Positions 37,054-49,084 of a stretch of 64,000 nucleotides of DNA are shown here, piece by piece. The DNA comes from Branchiostoma floridae (taxonomy: Eukaryota; Chordata; Leptocardii; Amphioxiformes; Branchiostomatidae), in NCBI RefSeq assembly GCF_000003815.2, contig NW_023365789.1, forward strand, positions 479,344 through 543,343, written 5' to 3'. The position numbers were made by a program, and so were the translations under genes. How positions within the stretch are numbered: the first letter of the stretch is position 1; each line of letters begins with the position of its first letter. A model generated the notes under the pieces. The model ran no database searches. It had not been told where the DNA came from and was given only the letters and a program-made list of their open reading frames with translations.

Positions 37054-40000
37054 CTAATAGGCAACACACAAGAGATCCTTTATATTGACAGTAATTCTTT
37101 CGTTGATTTGTTTTCCAAAGGAATTCGATTTGATGGAAATGGCGAGTTGATTCTTCTTTCAATGTGTTGTTTACACTTTTAACACAGCCGAAAATTACTG
37201 ACAGCTAGCAGCATGGCAATATTTTGATTGAATATCAACCCCAAACGAAATATAAACCATTCCTTTAAATTACTGGTACACAAAATAATCTGACCATGGC
37301 CGTCCTGGTGATCTGGTCTGCCAGCTGGTGCAGGTCCAGGTCCCTCAGACACCGCTCCAGTTCAGCCAGGCTGGCAGCAGGGTCGGCTCGCTCTCTCCAT
37401 CTCACCAGCGTCTCGTGCATCGGTTCTTCAGGACTTTCCGACTTGATATATAAACACAAAACATAATGGATCTATTAGGTGTATTTCGGATCGACTTTGG
37501 AAGATTAGCATGTAGCTTAATGGGCAAATCAGGCACTTTGTTTTAAATACTACCAAGAGAAAATGTGCAAATGTTCCTTCCCCTTCGAACAAATGGAATA
37601 CTTGATGTCGCAGTATATGATGTTCCAATGACCTATTACACAAGTACCATACTGCAAAACCAAAAATAAGACTAGCATGAAACTGGAATAGGATAATGAT
37701 TAATCAATTGATGTGTCTAAGTCTAAAATCCTATTGATGTGAATGTAATACAAAGTTATTTATATACTGAAGATACCTCGATGTCTTTAATCTCCTGTTT
37801 GTTGAAGCCCAACTCCCGGGCGATGGGTCTCCACTGGTTCTGTCCCACCTTCAGAGACAGTCGGTTAAAGGCTTGACGGAGTTCTTTATCTGTGGAGTAA
37901 GGTGTTGGTATGCAATATGTTTTCAGTTCAGTTCAGTCATCCTTGTCAGGTGACACTATAAAGTCCTTCCAGACGGCTCTGTCGCTCATGACAGACAGGA
38001 GGTCTCCATCTTGGAGGCCAACAAACATCCTCCAAGACGGAGAAGTTCCTACTAATATGCTTAGGTGCTCTTTTAAAACAAGTACCTCAAGTTGCTAAGG
38101 ATATAAGCTAACAAAAAAGTATCCAAAAACACATTGCAAATCTAATCTTAAAGATGAACCCAATGTTTCGTAATATCACCCTAGTTTATCCAATGGTTAG
38201 TTGTGATCTGATATGTTATATCTGGCTGCAATTTATCTGGAGAATATCGCCGCGATGTAATGTAGTTGTTTGTAAGTCCAAAATCATCGACAAGATCCAA
38301 ATACAATTACTTATGGGAAAATCATTGACTTAACTGAAACTTTTAACGACGAAGTGTATTACACTGTGGTGATATCGAAGCTTAGAAATAGATTCTGCAA
38401 TGTTTTTACAGTTAGTTTTTGCAGTTACTACGGTCACATTGCAAAGGTAATTTCCTATGGAAACTGTACATGACGAGGGTTTGCCATTAGCTTACCCACT
38501 TTAGACTACATCGTGTCGTCATTACCTTGTGCTGTGTCGCCTCCAGTCAGTTTTAACGTGGTCGGTTGTTTCTGCGCCAGACCAGCCCATGCTTCAGTAC
38601 CTGCTATTTGGGGTGGTAGTGGTGGAGAATAAATGACATACAGTTATTGGATACGCACCAGTAATATAAACCTGGCTGTGTATCCTGAACAGCCAAACCA
38701 ATAAATAAAAAAATAAATATAAACTATACAATTTTACACATTCTCTGCCCTAAGCATTATATTTTATCTATCTAAAAATATTGATCTTAGATATGTATAA
38801 AAATGTCTAATAACCTTTACTTGTGTCCATTCTCCCTGCAGTTTGGCCCCTTTGTTGGCTGACTTGTTGCTGCATCCGGGCACTTTTCTTCCTTCTCTCC
38901 CGTAACTTCCTCTCCAGTTCGGTCTCTGCAGGGGGCTCCATGATGTCAGGTTGACGTGATGCTGTTTAGAGTATAAAAATTATGTATTAGGTACATCATT
39001 TTCCCATGAATATAAGATACAATATTTCGTGTATGAACTTGGAATAGGAACCAACACTGAGCAAATACTTGTAGACACGTTCGTTTTTGACAATTGGCCA
39101 TTTTCAAGTTTTGCTTTGCTTTGAAGTTTTTTATTCGTTTAGCGGTTCCTAAAAACAGACGACATTATAAACATTCAAAACAGATAACGAGGCACGGTTC
39201 AAAGAAAACTAAAAAGAAAAAATAATGATGGTAATAATTCTAGCTTGTATCTTTAATTTGGTTGTTTTATCTTGATCTGTTCTGATTATTACAGCTTGCC
39301 TTTGATTACTGTCGGCAAACGTGTAGTTGTTCTCCTATGAGGTAAGATGATACGTTATCAGTCAACGACTGTTCAGAACATTAATAGAAATTTAGTTACC
39401 GACCCTTAACAGGTGCGACTTGTACAGGTGCGACTTGTACAGGTGCGACTTGTACAGGTGCGACTTGTACAGGTGCGACTTGTACAGGTGCGACTTGTAC
39501 TTCCTGAGTTCCTCTGCCTGCTGTCGAGTCCTTCCCCTCCTCCTCCTGTCCAGCTTGTTTTGCTCCTTCTGCAGCAAACCATTTACAACACATAACAAGG
39601 ATTTAACTAAAGCAATAAGTGGCAGCATGCTCGAAATGTCAACAATAAAAAAACTAGCAGAAGGCTGTCAGTGCAGTCTTCTTAGCAACAACGTACATGA
39701 AGGGTAATGTCGTACACATTTTGAAATAAAAGTATCAGATGTAACAAAAACAGTTCATTTTGTGTGTGGAGATGTAGATTTAGAGTAAAAATAGAAAACA
39801 TCAGCAAACTTTCTTTGTCCACCCAAATTGTTTAAATATACTTTAGTAGTTGTAACCAACATTTTTCCTGTATCATGATTTAACCTAACATGCCTCACCT
39901 TTCTCAGCCTCCTGTTTCAGGAAGGCCATGATGGCGCCGGTCCCTTGTTTACATACATCCTGTGGAGGGTATGTCAGGGGGTTTCCAGAAACATCCAAGT

Positions 40001-41498
40001 CCCTCAGCTTGTCTGCTCGGTGAATGGCGGTTGGGAGCCTGGTGATGTTGTTGTTCCTTATGTCCAGTTTCTCCATGGCAGGTAGTTCACACAGTACTTC
40101 TGGGAACGTGTCGAACTTGTTGTTCCGGAGGTGGACCTCCCGTAGGTTGTGTAGGTGACTCATGGTGCTCGGCAGCGTTCTAAGGAGGTTATGTTCCAAT
40201 GCCAAGAACCACAGGTGTTGTAAGTTTCCCACTTCATCTGGGACTATGTCAAACTTGCAGCCACCAGCATACAGTTTCTCCAGTGTCTTCAGCTGCAGCA
40301 CCTGTCTGGGGAACTCATCAAACTGACAGTCGTTAATACCGAGAGTCTTCACTCTGGCGAGTCGCGTGACGTCACTGGGTAGACGTCTGATGGGGTTCTT
40401 GGCGACATTTAACACCTCATGGTTAGGGAGCGAGAGCACACCTGAGGGGACCTCCGTCAGCTGATTACTATTAATGTGCAGTTCTCTCAGTTTCTGCAGC
40501 TTTTCCACACCAGGAGGGAAGGTGGACAGCTTATTGTTATCGACACGTAACAACTCAAGGTTAGGGAGCGAGCAAACACCTGAGGGTACCTCCGTCAGCT
40601 GATTACCATAAATGCCCAGTTTTGTCAGTTTCTGCAGCTTTTCCACACCAGGAGGGAAGGTGGAGAGATTGTTGTTACTGACATTTAACGCCTCAAGGTT
40701 AGGGAGCGAGCAGACGCCTGGGGGTACCTCCGTCAGCTGATTATCATGAATGCCCAGGTCTCTCAGTTTCTGCAGCTTTTCCACACCAGGAGGGAAGGTT
40801 GAGAGTTTATTGTTACGGACATTTAACACCTCAAGGTTAGGGAGCGAGCACACCCCTGAGGGTACCTCTGTCAGCTGATTATCATTGATGTGCAGTTCTC
40901 TCAGTTTCTGCAGCTTTTCCACACCAGGAGGGAAGGTGGAAAGGTTGTTATTACTGACATCTAACACCTCAAGGTTAGGGAGCGAGCAGACGCCTGGTGG
41001 TACCTCCGTCAGCTGATTACCATAAATGTACAGTCCTTGAAGTTTCTGCAGCTTTTCCACACCAGGAGGGAAGGTGGAAAGCTTGTTCTTACTGGCATCA
41101 AATTTAACAAGGTTTACACAGGAAAATATTTTAGTAGGAAGTTTCGTTAACTTATTATCCCTAACAAATAGCCATTCCAGCTTTTGTAAAGCTTCCAACC
41201 CGTCAGGCAACTCACTTAGATTATTGCTATAAACATATAGCTCTTGCAAGTTTTGCAAGGAACCGATCGCCTGTGGCAAACTTGTCAGCATGTTGCCGTT
41301 AGCGTTCAAACGGGAAAGTTTCTGCAGACGGCCGATTGCTTCCGGGATGCTGGTTAGTTTGTTCTTGGACACATTTAGAAACTCCAGGTCAGTGATATCA
41401 AACACCTCCTCCGGGATGGACGTCAGACCCTGGTTACTCAGGTCAAGGGTCAGGCGACCGTTGACGGTCTGAGGCTGGAGGTTCAGGTCTGCCGCCAT
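33500..41498 (-). CDS. Gene B: LRR-linker-death domain-kinase protein, 13 exons traced
   Basis: Minus-strand exons: 41498-39899 (LRR), 39568-39404, 38961-38815, 38600-38526 (linkers), 37889-37777 and 37441-37295 (death domain), 37053-36977 (linker), 36558-36382, 36025-35728, 34784-34639, 34325-34276, 34055-33900 (kinase) and 33585-33500 (C-terminal). Total 3237 bases, 1079 codons, no frame break. It is the tandem-duplicate paralogue of gene A with an identical exon plan; downstream of the LRR every exon has the same length except the first linker (165 vs 96 nt). Two retroelement fragments sit in its introns (about 34.15-34.22 and 34.83-35.56 kb). The terminal coding exon was not found. By architecture it would be a cytosolic LRR sensor with death-fold and kinase output. 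Confidence 0.88.
34150..34216 (+). mobile_element. 3' end fragment of the same retrotransposon family
   Basis: GCAATTAGCCCTCGGACAAG followed by AACTTGCAAATAAAC, the tail of the family seen at 34829-35560, here on the plus strand in another intron of gene B. Confidence 0.6.
34829..35560 (-). mobile_element. 5'-truncated non-LTR retrotransposon (CR1/L2-like) in gene B intron
   Basis: On the minus strand an open frame ending at 35063 encodes a reverse-transcriptase C-terminus with a zinc-finger-like end: CKIRISAHPLEVEKGRY, then CTYCPSNAVEDESHFI and SFYDDIRNQL. The frame enters from upstream without an ATG. The 3' tail reads CCCTCGGGCAAGAACTTAC and ends in AATAAA-rich sequence. It lies in the intron between the catalytic-loop and DFG exons of gene B and is absent from genes A and C. 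Confidence 0.75.
37295..37889 (-). CDS. Gene B death-domain exons
   Basis: Exons 37889-37777 and 37441-37295 have the same lengths and phases as in gene A. The first encodes KELRQAFNRLSLKVGQNQWR, then PIARELGFNKQEIKDIE; the second continues MHETLVRWRERADPAASLAE and LRDLDLHQLADQI. The fold is a death domain. Differences from A are few and conservative (S to N after GF, GP to DP), consistent with a recent duplication that remains under constraint. Confidence 0.86.
38526..39568 (-). CDS. Gene B linker exons, including a coding minisatellite
   Basis: Symmetric phase 1-1 exons. 39568-39404 (165 nt) encodes an acidic start (GQEEEGKDSTAGRGTQE) followed by six consecutive VQVAP-type pentapeptides, the product of six perfect 15-bp repeats (39411-39500). 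38961-38815 encodes the charged coiled-coil-like segment (ETELERKLRERRKKSARM). 38600-38526 encodes LAQKQPTTLKLTGGDTAQ. In gene A the first linker has one degenerate pentapeptide copy (EATPV), so the expansion is specific to B. The frame stays open through the repeat because its length is a multiple of three. Confidence 0.75.
38675..38718 (+). mobile_element. Very short 3'-end retroposon insertion in gene B intron
   Basis: About 43 bases (CTGGCTGTGTATCCTGAACA, then AATAAATAAA tail) interrupt sequence that is contiguous in gene A near 22480. ATATAAAC is present on both sides as a probable target duplication. Confidence 0.55.
39411..39500. repeat. Coding minisatellite, six perfect 15-bp units
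   Basis: Six identical copies of AGGTGCGACTTGTAC on the plus strand lie inside gene B's first linker exon, encoding repeated VQVAP on the minus strand. Perfect identity implies recent expansion or polymorphism. Confidence 0.95.
39899..41498 (-). CDS. Gene B exon: leucine-rich repeat domain
   Basis: The ATG is at 41496-41498 (AACATGG context), giving 533 residues of LRRs and ending GAGAAAG before GTGAGG (phase 1). It has four complete 46-residue LRR-pair units (40467-41018) plus two extra divergent LRRs upstream (SELPDGLEALQKLEWLFV, then LPTKIFSCVNLVKFDASK) that genes A, C and D lack. The frame stays open far upstream through the CA-rich intron to about 41822, apparently because the microsatellite happens to contain no stop; the splice acceptor just before the ATG argues that this extension is not translated. 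Confidence 0.9.
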
Positions 41499-41666
41499 GT
41501 TGGATATTTCTGCATAACGTACAAAGAAACTGTAAATATGATTCCACAAACACTCATATGGCTGATATAGAAGCACGAAGAAGGCACAAGCACACACACA
41601 CACGCACACACACACAAATATATATGTAACCCCGTTATGTATATATATATGCATACACACACACTC

Positions 41667-41715
<49 letters not shown>

Positions 41716-41740
41716 TACACGCGCGCGAACACAAACAAAC

Positions 41741-41830
41741 CTACGGTGGTGATGAGATGCGTGTCGTATTGATATACAAGGACTGATAGAGTAGAAAAAC
41801 TAGCCTCTGGCCACACAGCCACAGTGCATA
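41741..41830 (-). other. Candidate 5' non-coding exon of gene B
   Basis: Duplicate of the gene A candidate, with the same GTAG|GTTTGT donor (41739-41740). The sequence is nearly identical to A, as expected of the segmental duplication, so its conservation alone is weak evidence for function. Confidence 0.33.
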
Positions 41831-42109
41831 AATCGTGACCATGGTGCAGTCAAATATATCTAACTTTGCTATTTGGTCAATATTTAACTTTGCTATTTGG
41901 TCAATATTTATCTGTATGCTGGTTTACAACTCATTCACGTTGACTATTTCAAGTCTGTAACCCATGACGAGGTTACTTGATTGTGCTGGTACTAAGATAA
42001 CGCCGTTCTGGGAGGCGGACTCGGCCTTAGGCCAGCCGACTTGCGCACTTACCAAACTTTATTTACTGACAACACAATGTAGCCATAAAGAGAACGTTAT
42101 CACACTTCT

Positions 42110-42153
42110 TGACCTTTGAACTCCAGTGGGAGGTGGCGCCAGGTACAATGTAC
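42110..42153 (-). promoter_or_regulatory. Conserved upstream block of gene B (DR1-like motif plus GTAC dyad)
   Basis: Same elements as upstream of gene A, about 610 bases from the LRR start codon, with the DR1-like AGTTCAAAGGTCA at 42110-42122. Being inside the A/B duplication it is not independent evidence. Confidence 0.42.
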
Positions 42154-44849
42154 ATGACAAATATACTTACTTACAACAAATATACTTACCCATACTCTGG
42201 AGCATACTCTGGAGCAGTTTTGTTTACTCCGGAGCAGTTTTTTTTTACTCCGGAGCAACACATATAGCTACTCCAAAGCAACGATTCACTTCATATACAT
42301 ACAGATGGTATATGTTCGTACGTACATGAAACCCCAGTGGTTTTTACCTTATATTCTGCAATAGAAATAAAAGATACGATACGGTGCCAGTGCCTCCGCA
42401 CGGCATTTATATGTTATTGTTTATCTTTACTTTCTATACTTTCTTTTTATGTGAAAATAAATGAAATAACAAATAAAACACCACACAAGGTTGTTACCCC
42501 ATGTACACTGCATATTAGAGCCTTTTGAGGTTTTTAAGGTCGTTTGAGATCGTTTGGGGTGTTAAGGCAGACAAACAAGCTTAAGTACGAGTGTTTCACA
42601 GGCGAATCTGAACGGGTGCGGCCATGCTTGGCAATGTACACAAAGCATACATTATCCACGTCTAACGTTGTTAACTCTAGACTACAATACAATGAAGTCA
42701 ATCAGTTTACAGACTTAGGCTGGCCTACACAGACACGGCGGTGTAAGGTTACCCTGGTATTGTTCTGGTAAACACTTACTATCGCTGATATTGTAGTTGC
42801 AAAATGCATTTAAAGGTATTTCTTAATCCCCGTATAGTTGTCATTGTATGTCAGTGTCTGTCGCCAGGTATGACAAAGAATTGGGACTGCAAACAGACAT
42901 ATGGATGAATTTGAAAAGCGTGTTTATCTACTTTTGACCCAGAAAGGTCATGTGTGGCACCGCCCACAAATAAAGCACACGTCGTCCATTTATTTGTATG
43001 GCTGATAGCTCCAAACTACACGACAACTAAATAACGCTACATGTTGAGATGCAACGGTACAAATTTAATGATTATAGTGTCAATATAGTACTAGAAATAC
43101 CAGTCAAAACTCATAGTACTAATTGATATGTTTTAACCCCGCTTAGTTTTCACTGACATACAGTTGTCAGGTATACTGTGTTTTTTATCAACAGCAGTGT
43201 GCGTCAAGCACACACTGCTTACAACTGAAAATCTTAACCAGACCACTCATGCATGGTGACGCCCATAAACCATTTATGTATGTCATGTCATGTTGTTGAC
43301 TCTAGACTGCAATACAATGGGGTTCCGCCACTAAGTTTACCGAGTTTGACTGACCTGTCGACATACGGCGGTGGAAGTTAGCCTCCTTCGCAGACTCTAG
43401 TTAGCGGGGATGGCTTTTTATGGGCGCTGATTTTCAATGTTAACTTAATAACTTCTCTATTATGCCGGGAAAGGGAGTTTGCCTAGAAATGTAGTTTGCT
43501 TTGGAAGGCATTTTCTGCCCCGTCGCTACGGGACAAAACTCCCCTCCACGGCTAGGTGCAAGGTTACACTGTGATTGTTCTGTAAACATTGCAACACCGA
43601 AGATGTTTTGATCTACTTTGTGTTCATTAAACAGCGGTGTTTGTCAAGTGGAATGTTGTAGAAGCAGTAATTACACACGCTCAGGGAAACAGGCATGTCT
43701 TTTCTGGAGCAAGGCCTCCAAATGACGGGACGTGACGGTGTTACATCTACTGATTTTATTGTCCTCATAATTAGAGTTACTCTGGTTCCTACGTGAATGC
43801 TGGTACAAGGTTTATTACAATTCGGAGCAGCTCAGTGTGTTTCGTATCCATGTAGATGTCCTTAGCTAGCAGTGTTTTTTGCGATATATCATTCTATTCA
43901 CAAGCCTTGGTGAAACTGAGGAGTTGCCGTGTCTCTTCGGAAGGCTTTGACAAGTTGAACGTTTTCTTAAAAGAAATAAACACAATGTACCTTTGTACAT
44001 TTTGTTAAAGTTGTGTCGGTATACAGCTTAATGTAGTTATGGGTTGAGCTGAGCTCTCAAAGTCATGGCAGAATACAAGAGGACTAGCCAGGAACTGCCT
44101 ATATTTGTTATGATTATTGCTGTACCCAGTTTGAATGGATTTAGTACAGTTACGTAATGCGATAAGGAGCCTAATAGCCGTAGTGTTTCTCAAATTCGGT
44201 TGTCTGGCGTTCAATCGTGCTGCGATGGTGAGATTGGTGAGTATTATTTGTTACGTTACCTAAAAAATCACCGCCGTCATGGGATGGCCTAAAATTCTAG
44301 TCTAAATATGGTTAATGTAGAGAGAGCAGGACCGTATATATGATAAAAACTGCCATCTGCACTACATAAGTACATAATTGTTTGCTATACTGTTCAGAAA
44401 GGAACGTGACATACCTGTATACTCTTGGTCGCGTTCGTCCTTAGTCTTGGTCGTGTTCGTCCTGACTTAAGCAGCTACATGTTACAAAGCGCCGCCGTTC
44501 AGTGGGTGGGTTGTTTATCCAAAATATCTACATAAAAGACAGGGTTATGCTAGGTGACCCCAAGGTCATCAGCCCCAGCAGGTACAAAGGATGTTTGTAA
44601 TAGGATCATTTTCGTAACTTTCTGTACACCGGACTACCCGTTCTATATTTAGTGCGAACAGAAAGGCAAAATTACCGCATGTCCAAATATGAAGGGAAAA
44701 GGGACGCAGGTGAAACGATTTCCGGGTAAAGAATGTCGAGAAAATAGGTGTGTTGTTTTGGTCGGACTATCATGGCGGACAGGCATCAATGTCACACTTC
44801 GTGTTACCTGTGAGGCCCGGGTAACAATAGGGCATGTATAAAGCCTGGG

Positions 44850-45018
44850 GCTGTGTGGCATAACTGCAGTGTGTTTAGTCCAGAACCCAGAAGGCCTGGG
44901 TTCAAATCATGTCATGCTACCAATCTTGTGCCCTTGTGCTTTTGTACTTTCCACGAGTTTCTGAATAGTTTTTTTCATTCCACCTTGTTGTAAAAATGGG
45001 TACCTGACTTCGTTCGGG

Positions 45019-45025
<7 letters not shown>
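44850..45025 (+). mobile_element. Degenerate tRNA-derived SINE
   Basis: B-box-like GGGTTCAAATC, then CATGCTACCAATCTTGTGCC and a body ending AAAAATGGGTACCTGACTTC. It resembles the 59.4-kb SINE body. It lies next to a (GT)n tract. Confidence 0.55.
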
Positions 45026-45078
<53 letters not shown>

Positions 45079-46043
45079 AAACATTATTTAGTTTTTTGAA
45101 TGACAGGTAAAGATCTATTGGAAACGCCGTGATCTCCAAACTACACTACAACACATTTTTGTAGAAATAGGACGTTACAGATTTACTTCTGCACTGAAGT
45201 GGTAAACATTATGTTATTCGGTGAAATTTATTAATAATGTTATTTGTTTCAAATCCACATAGCGTTCCAATTAAATGCAGTGTTTGCTGTTCACACGATT
45301 GAGTAGAATTGAAAAGTTTTTAACTAAAGCATGTCCAGTCAGGCTTGACAACGCCAACAACGTCCTTTGTCTAATAGTAGCGTTGTCAAATAGACCGCAT
45401 ACATGTACATGTATATCAAATACTGGCAATCAAGTCGCGGTTTACAGACTAGTGCTGGCCTGTTGCGAGAGTACAATGTTACACTGGGATTATTAACATT
45501 GCAACACTGAAGATTCTATGTCCATTGCATAGCTGTGTTTGTGGAAGCTGTAAGTGCACAAAACAAGAGAAATTGAAAAGTTTTGAACCAGGCCAGTCAC
45601 ACCAGGTGACGCCCACAAAGCACACTCTCTTTCTACGTGATGTCATCAGCCATGAACTACGAGAATGACGAGAAACCGACTTTACTCACAGTTTTCACGT
45701 TTGACTGTCAGAAGAGATGCGGCAGTAGAAGATACTCTAGTCTGTCACTCTGCCTGTGCCCTGACATCATTCAAAGCTACAACCAAACTTTAACGGAGCT
45801 AATGCCCTGTCCAATCCATGCATTGTCCATTGTTGAACGCATGCGCCTTACGTAGACATGAAGATGTAGTGTTGTCTCCAGGCCCGTCTTAACGCAACAT
45901 TAAGGTGTCGATAACCCCTTAGTCTCGTAGAGCCTGCTAAAGAGGCTAGTTTCTAACCTACTCGTCAGTACATGTAAAAGGGGTAAAGGTGGGTTCACGC
46001 TTGCGTATGAGGTCCGTTTGGAGTGGCCTCAACCAGGCTTCAG

Positions 46044-46353
46044 AGAAAGTGAAAAGTGAAAAGTGACAGTGATCTCGAACCAGTTTTAGCTCACTGAAGA
46101 GCTCGTCTTCCGCTGGTCGTGACAGAGAGGACAGATGCTATGTACAGTATTTACAGGTTCATTGTACCGGGAAATTCCCCAGTTCTTAACGACAAGCACA
46201 ATGTACAGTGGACCACGGCTTAACGTCCTGTCCTAAGGACTACAATCATTTCCGGTAGCATTCATGTCGGGTGAGCGACACACCCGGGATCGAACTCACT
46301 GCTTCTAGTTCCAGAGGAAAGGCCGCTAACCACTGGACCACGCACGCTACACG
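46044..46353 (-). mobile_element. tRNA-derived SINE inserted in unit 2 only
   Basis: On the minus strand: GTGGTCCAGTGGTTAGCGGC (A box) and GAGTTCGATCCCGGG (B box), then a roughly 230-base body and an AGTGAAAAGTGAAAAG-type tail. The matching site in unit 1 (about 30570-30595) is uninterrupted, so insertion followed the duplication. Confidence 0.75.
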
Positions 46354-47971
46354 CCGAGGAGTATGATTTGCGACCCTCCTAACTCGTTTTTCATGTTGTC
46401 TGTCTATATTTGTCCCATTTCTACTACTTTTCCAGCGACCTTTGGAGCCTGATAGAGGCAAAGACTCCCATACGGACCTCACACGCAAGTGTGAACCCAC
46501 CTTAAAATCTGCGTTGAGTGGAGCAGACCTATCAGAGCTGGCTTTACGTAGCTTAAACAAAACTGGTGTGTTACGCATGGGGGCAGTTTACTCGTTATAT
46601 CGTTATTACTCGTGATTACGAAGTCTGCCTGTTTTAAGTTCATCTTGAATACTTGGCCATAAAACACACTCACCATTTGACGTTTTGAACCAATTTTATT
46701 TCACCGCACCACAAGAGTAAGAAACAAAATGCTTATAACCACTAAGAAAGAATAAACCTATTTATGCTGCAGATAGTACATCATTGTGTCATGATGTCAT
46801 TGAGCGAATCACAAAGTTATTGCATTATTTTACTGCCATCAAAGCACTACTGACTGTGTTTATCATCGGTAATACAAAATCAACTTAAACTGTTTACAGC
46901 ATGTATATTTTTAATACATCATATAGATTCCGAAACATGAAAAACAACTACTGTTCATGTTGCATAATGTATGTGTACCTATCTCTCGAATTGTTTAAAT
47001 GCAAATATGATATCTTCAGAATACTAACCGCAAGCAATACTAAACTTACACCATCCGTAGAACACTGTAATTTTGCAGAATGCTTATCACAAGAAATACT
47101 TAAATTCAATACCACACCCTTACATATTTCATTGATTAAAAGACGATACAAAACATTCATCTAATACTTCAGTAACAATGCAGTAAGATATTTTCACCAG
47201 GATGTTGGTTTGAAGCCCACTTACATTTTGTAAATGATTAAGCTTGCATTTCTACTTAACTCTCAATTAACCAATTAAGATATGGAAGGCGAGTTAGAGG
47301 TAAAGTTCTTCTGACGCCAAAAAATGTTTTGCCAGTTTCCGTCATGTAAATCATGGTACAGGTTTCCGAAACGTTATGTCAAAACAACTTGACCATCTTT
47401 CAACTTGACTTACCAACTTAGGCAAGCTAATGATGCAATTGTATTGGCATGTAAAATGTTACTTCTCAAACTGCTTTTCTCTACTTTCTTGTGTCAGACT
47501 TTCCTTCACAAGTTGAGGAGTTACAATCTTGGCTATGTTATTTAAATACCCGCCGCCTTAACTTCTACAAGACACCTTGGTACATCAAATGTACATCAAT
47601 GTTCTATGGATGAACATCGCTTGCTCCACATCGCTAGCCTCTACCAGGCTCCGTGGTTCGGTGGTCTAATTGTCGAAATTGGACAAATTGAGTCAATAGT
47701 ACGCTATGGGAGTCAGCCGGCCGAGTAGGTTTGGAAAATGGTCCTAAGCTAATTGGCAGCTTTAAAGCCGAATTGTCATCATACCACTGTTCGCAGATAA
47801 AGTTGACGTCTTAACAACCAAAAGACTAGATATCAACTAAACCAAACTAGCATATATTAACTATTGAACAGGCATAATAATCATTATAGCTCTAAATTAA
47901 ACTCAATTACAGTAGCAGAGACGTCTTCATAATACGTCAGTTGACAAGTTCCTGTGATTAGTAGAACATTG

Positions 47972-48122
47972 AATGTTTATTCAGAACGATCAACAATCTG
48001 TTGTTTTAAAACAACAGCTTTGTGATGATTCTGATCAAGCATTAGGTAAACATCAAATAAAGATCCCAACAATAGTAGTGAACAAATGAGCTCATCTGTT
48101 CACTAGTATTCTTGGGATCTTT
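47972..48122. repeat. Duplicate of the paired hairpins
   Basis: Copy of 32712-32850. The second hairpin (48059-48122) has arms of about 31 bases beginning AAAGATCCCAAC. The first keeps its TTGTTTTAAAACAA core with mismatches outside it. Confidence 0.75.
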
Positions 48123-48989
48123 ACTTGACTTGATAAATTACAGTTAAACTGTCCTCCAACTCAAGAATTTGCACTCAGTCAGTCTTCGTCAGCTCTCTGA
48201 CCCGGTTGCTCTGGACTTCTGATAACCTTTGACTCATTGCTGACGTCAAGTGTCCAGAGAGATTGGGTCGGACAGCTGATGATTCTGTCGAAATGATAAG
48301 GACATCTAATCTTCTCCATAACCATACTTATACTTACATGGCTTTACATAATGCTCAATTAATGTTCTAGTAGCAGAGAAGTCACCACGATTGACACGTT
48401 CTCGTACATGGCAGTCGTCTGCATTGTTACTTCCTGCTGGCTGCAGTCTGTAATGAAAATATAAAAGAAATCTCAACTCGAAACTAATAATGCGCAAAGA
48501 GCTACGGGACAAGTGTGACTCATGAAAATGGACTTAAGTGTTAATGGTACAACGATTATCTTTCACACCGAAGCCACCAGTAGTTTTGTAGATTCATTCG
48601 CTTGGTTGGCCACCTGTAGGGTTACTGTATTATTTCATGATGTACATGCATTACATGAATCAAAAGTGAATCAACAATCCCTGACTCGAGTAAGAATTGA
48701 CTCAATTTACTGTTTGTGCATATAATTGTAAGTTACAAAATCATTTTAGGCAGCATGGTGCCAGGAAAATTGTCAAAAGAGCTTGTTAAAGAACGAAGCC
48801 ACTAGTTTCACCCCAAATTTCCACGTGTTTACAGACAAAAAGAAAACTCCTTACATCACAGAACCCACACATTATAATGTAGGTGGGATCCTTCGTCTTC
48901 CACTGTCTCAGCAAAAGAAGTCGAGGCCAACAAGTTACAGTTTAGAGTTAGCTTTTAGACTAGTGTAGACAAATTCTATACTATACTGT

Positions 48990-49068
48990 TCTAAACTATT
49001 TGTTTGTTTGTCCCCTTTCATGTTAAATGCAATTAGCCCTCGGGCAAGAATTTGCATTAAACTATTAT
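48990..49068 (+). mobile_element. 3' end fragment of the same retrotransposon family
   Basis: Tail motif GCAATTAGCCCTCGGGCAAG then AATTTGCATTAAAC, just downstream of the last traced exon of gene C. The insertion may have displaced or separated the terminal exon. Confidence 0.55.
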
Positions 49069-49084
49069 TATGAAGTAAAATTAC

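Larger units (their letters stand above)
18106..49084. repeat. Tandem segmental duplication: unit 1 (gene A) and unit 2 (gene B)
   Basis: Unit 1 is about 18106-33499 and unit 2 about 33500-49084, 15.4-15.6 kb each. Exons, introns and flanks align in order, e.g. 25561-28700 with 41776-44950 and 29190-33450 with 44970-48800. Differences are discrete insertions (retroelement fragments, a SINE) and LRR-unit number. The edges are approximate because they were set by eye. Confidence 0.85.
41831..49084. other. Intergenic region between B and C
   Basis: The unit 2 counterpart of 25.6-33.5 kb, with a (GT)n tract at about 45019-45078 and a SINE specific to this unit. No gene is recognised. Confidence 0.6.

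Noticed and set aside
39885-41822. Long single ORF from 41822 through the CA-repeat intron into gene B's LRR exon
   Set aside because: It begins at a GTG codon, runs through a microsatellite coding Val-Cys repeats, and a splice acceptor precedes the conserved ATG; the upstream part is treated as intron and 5' UTR.
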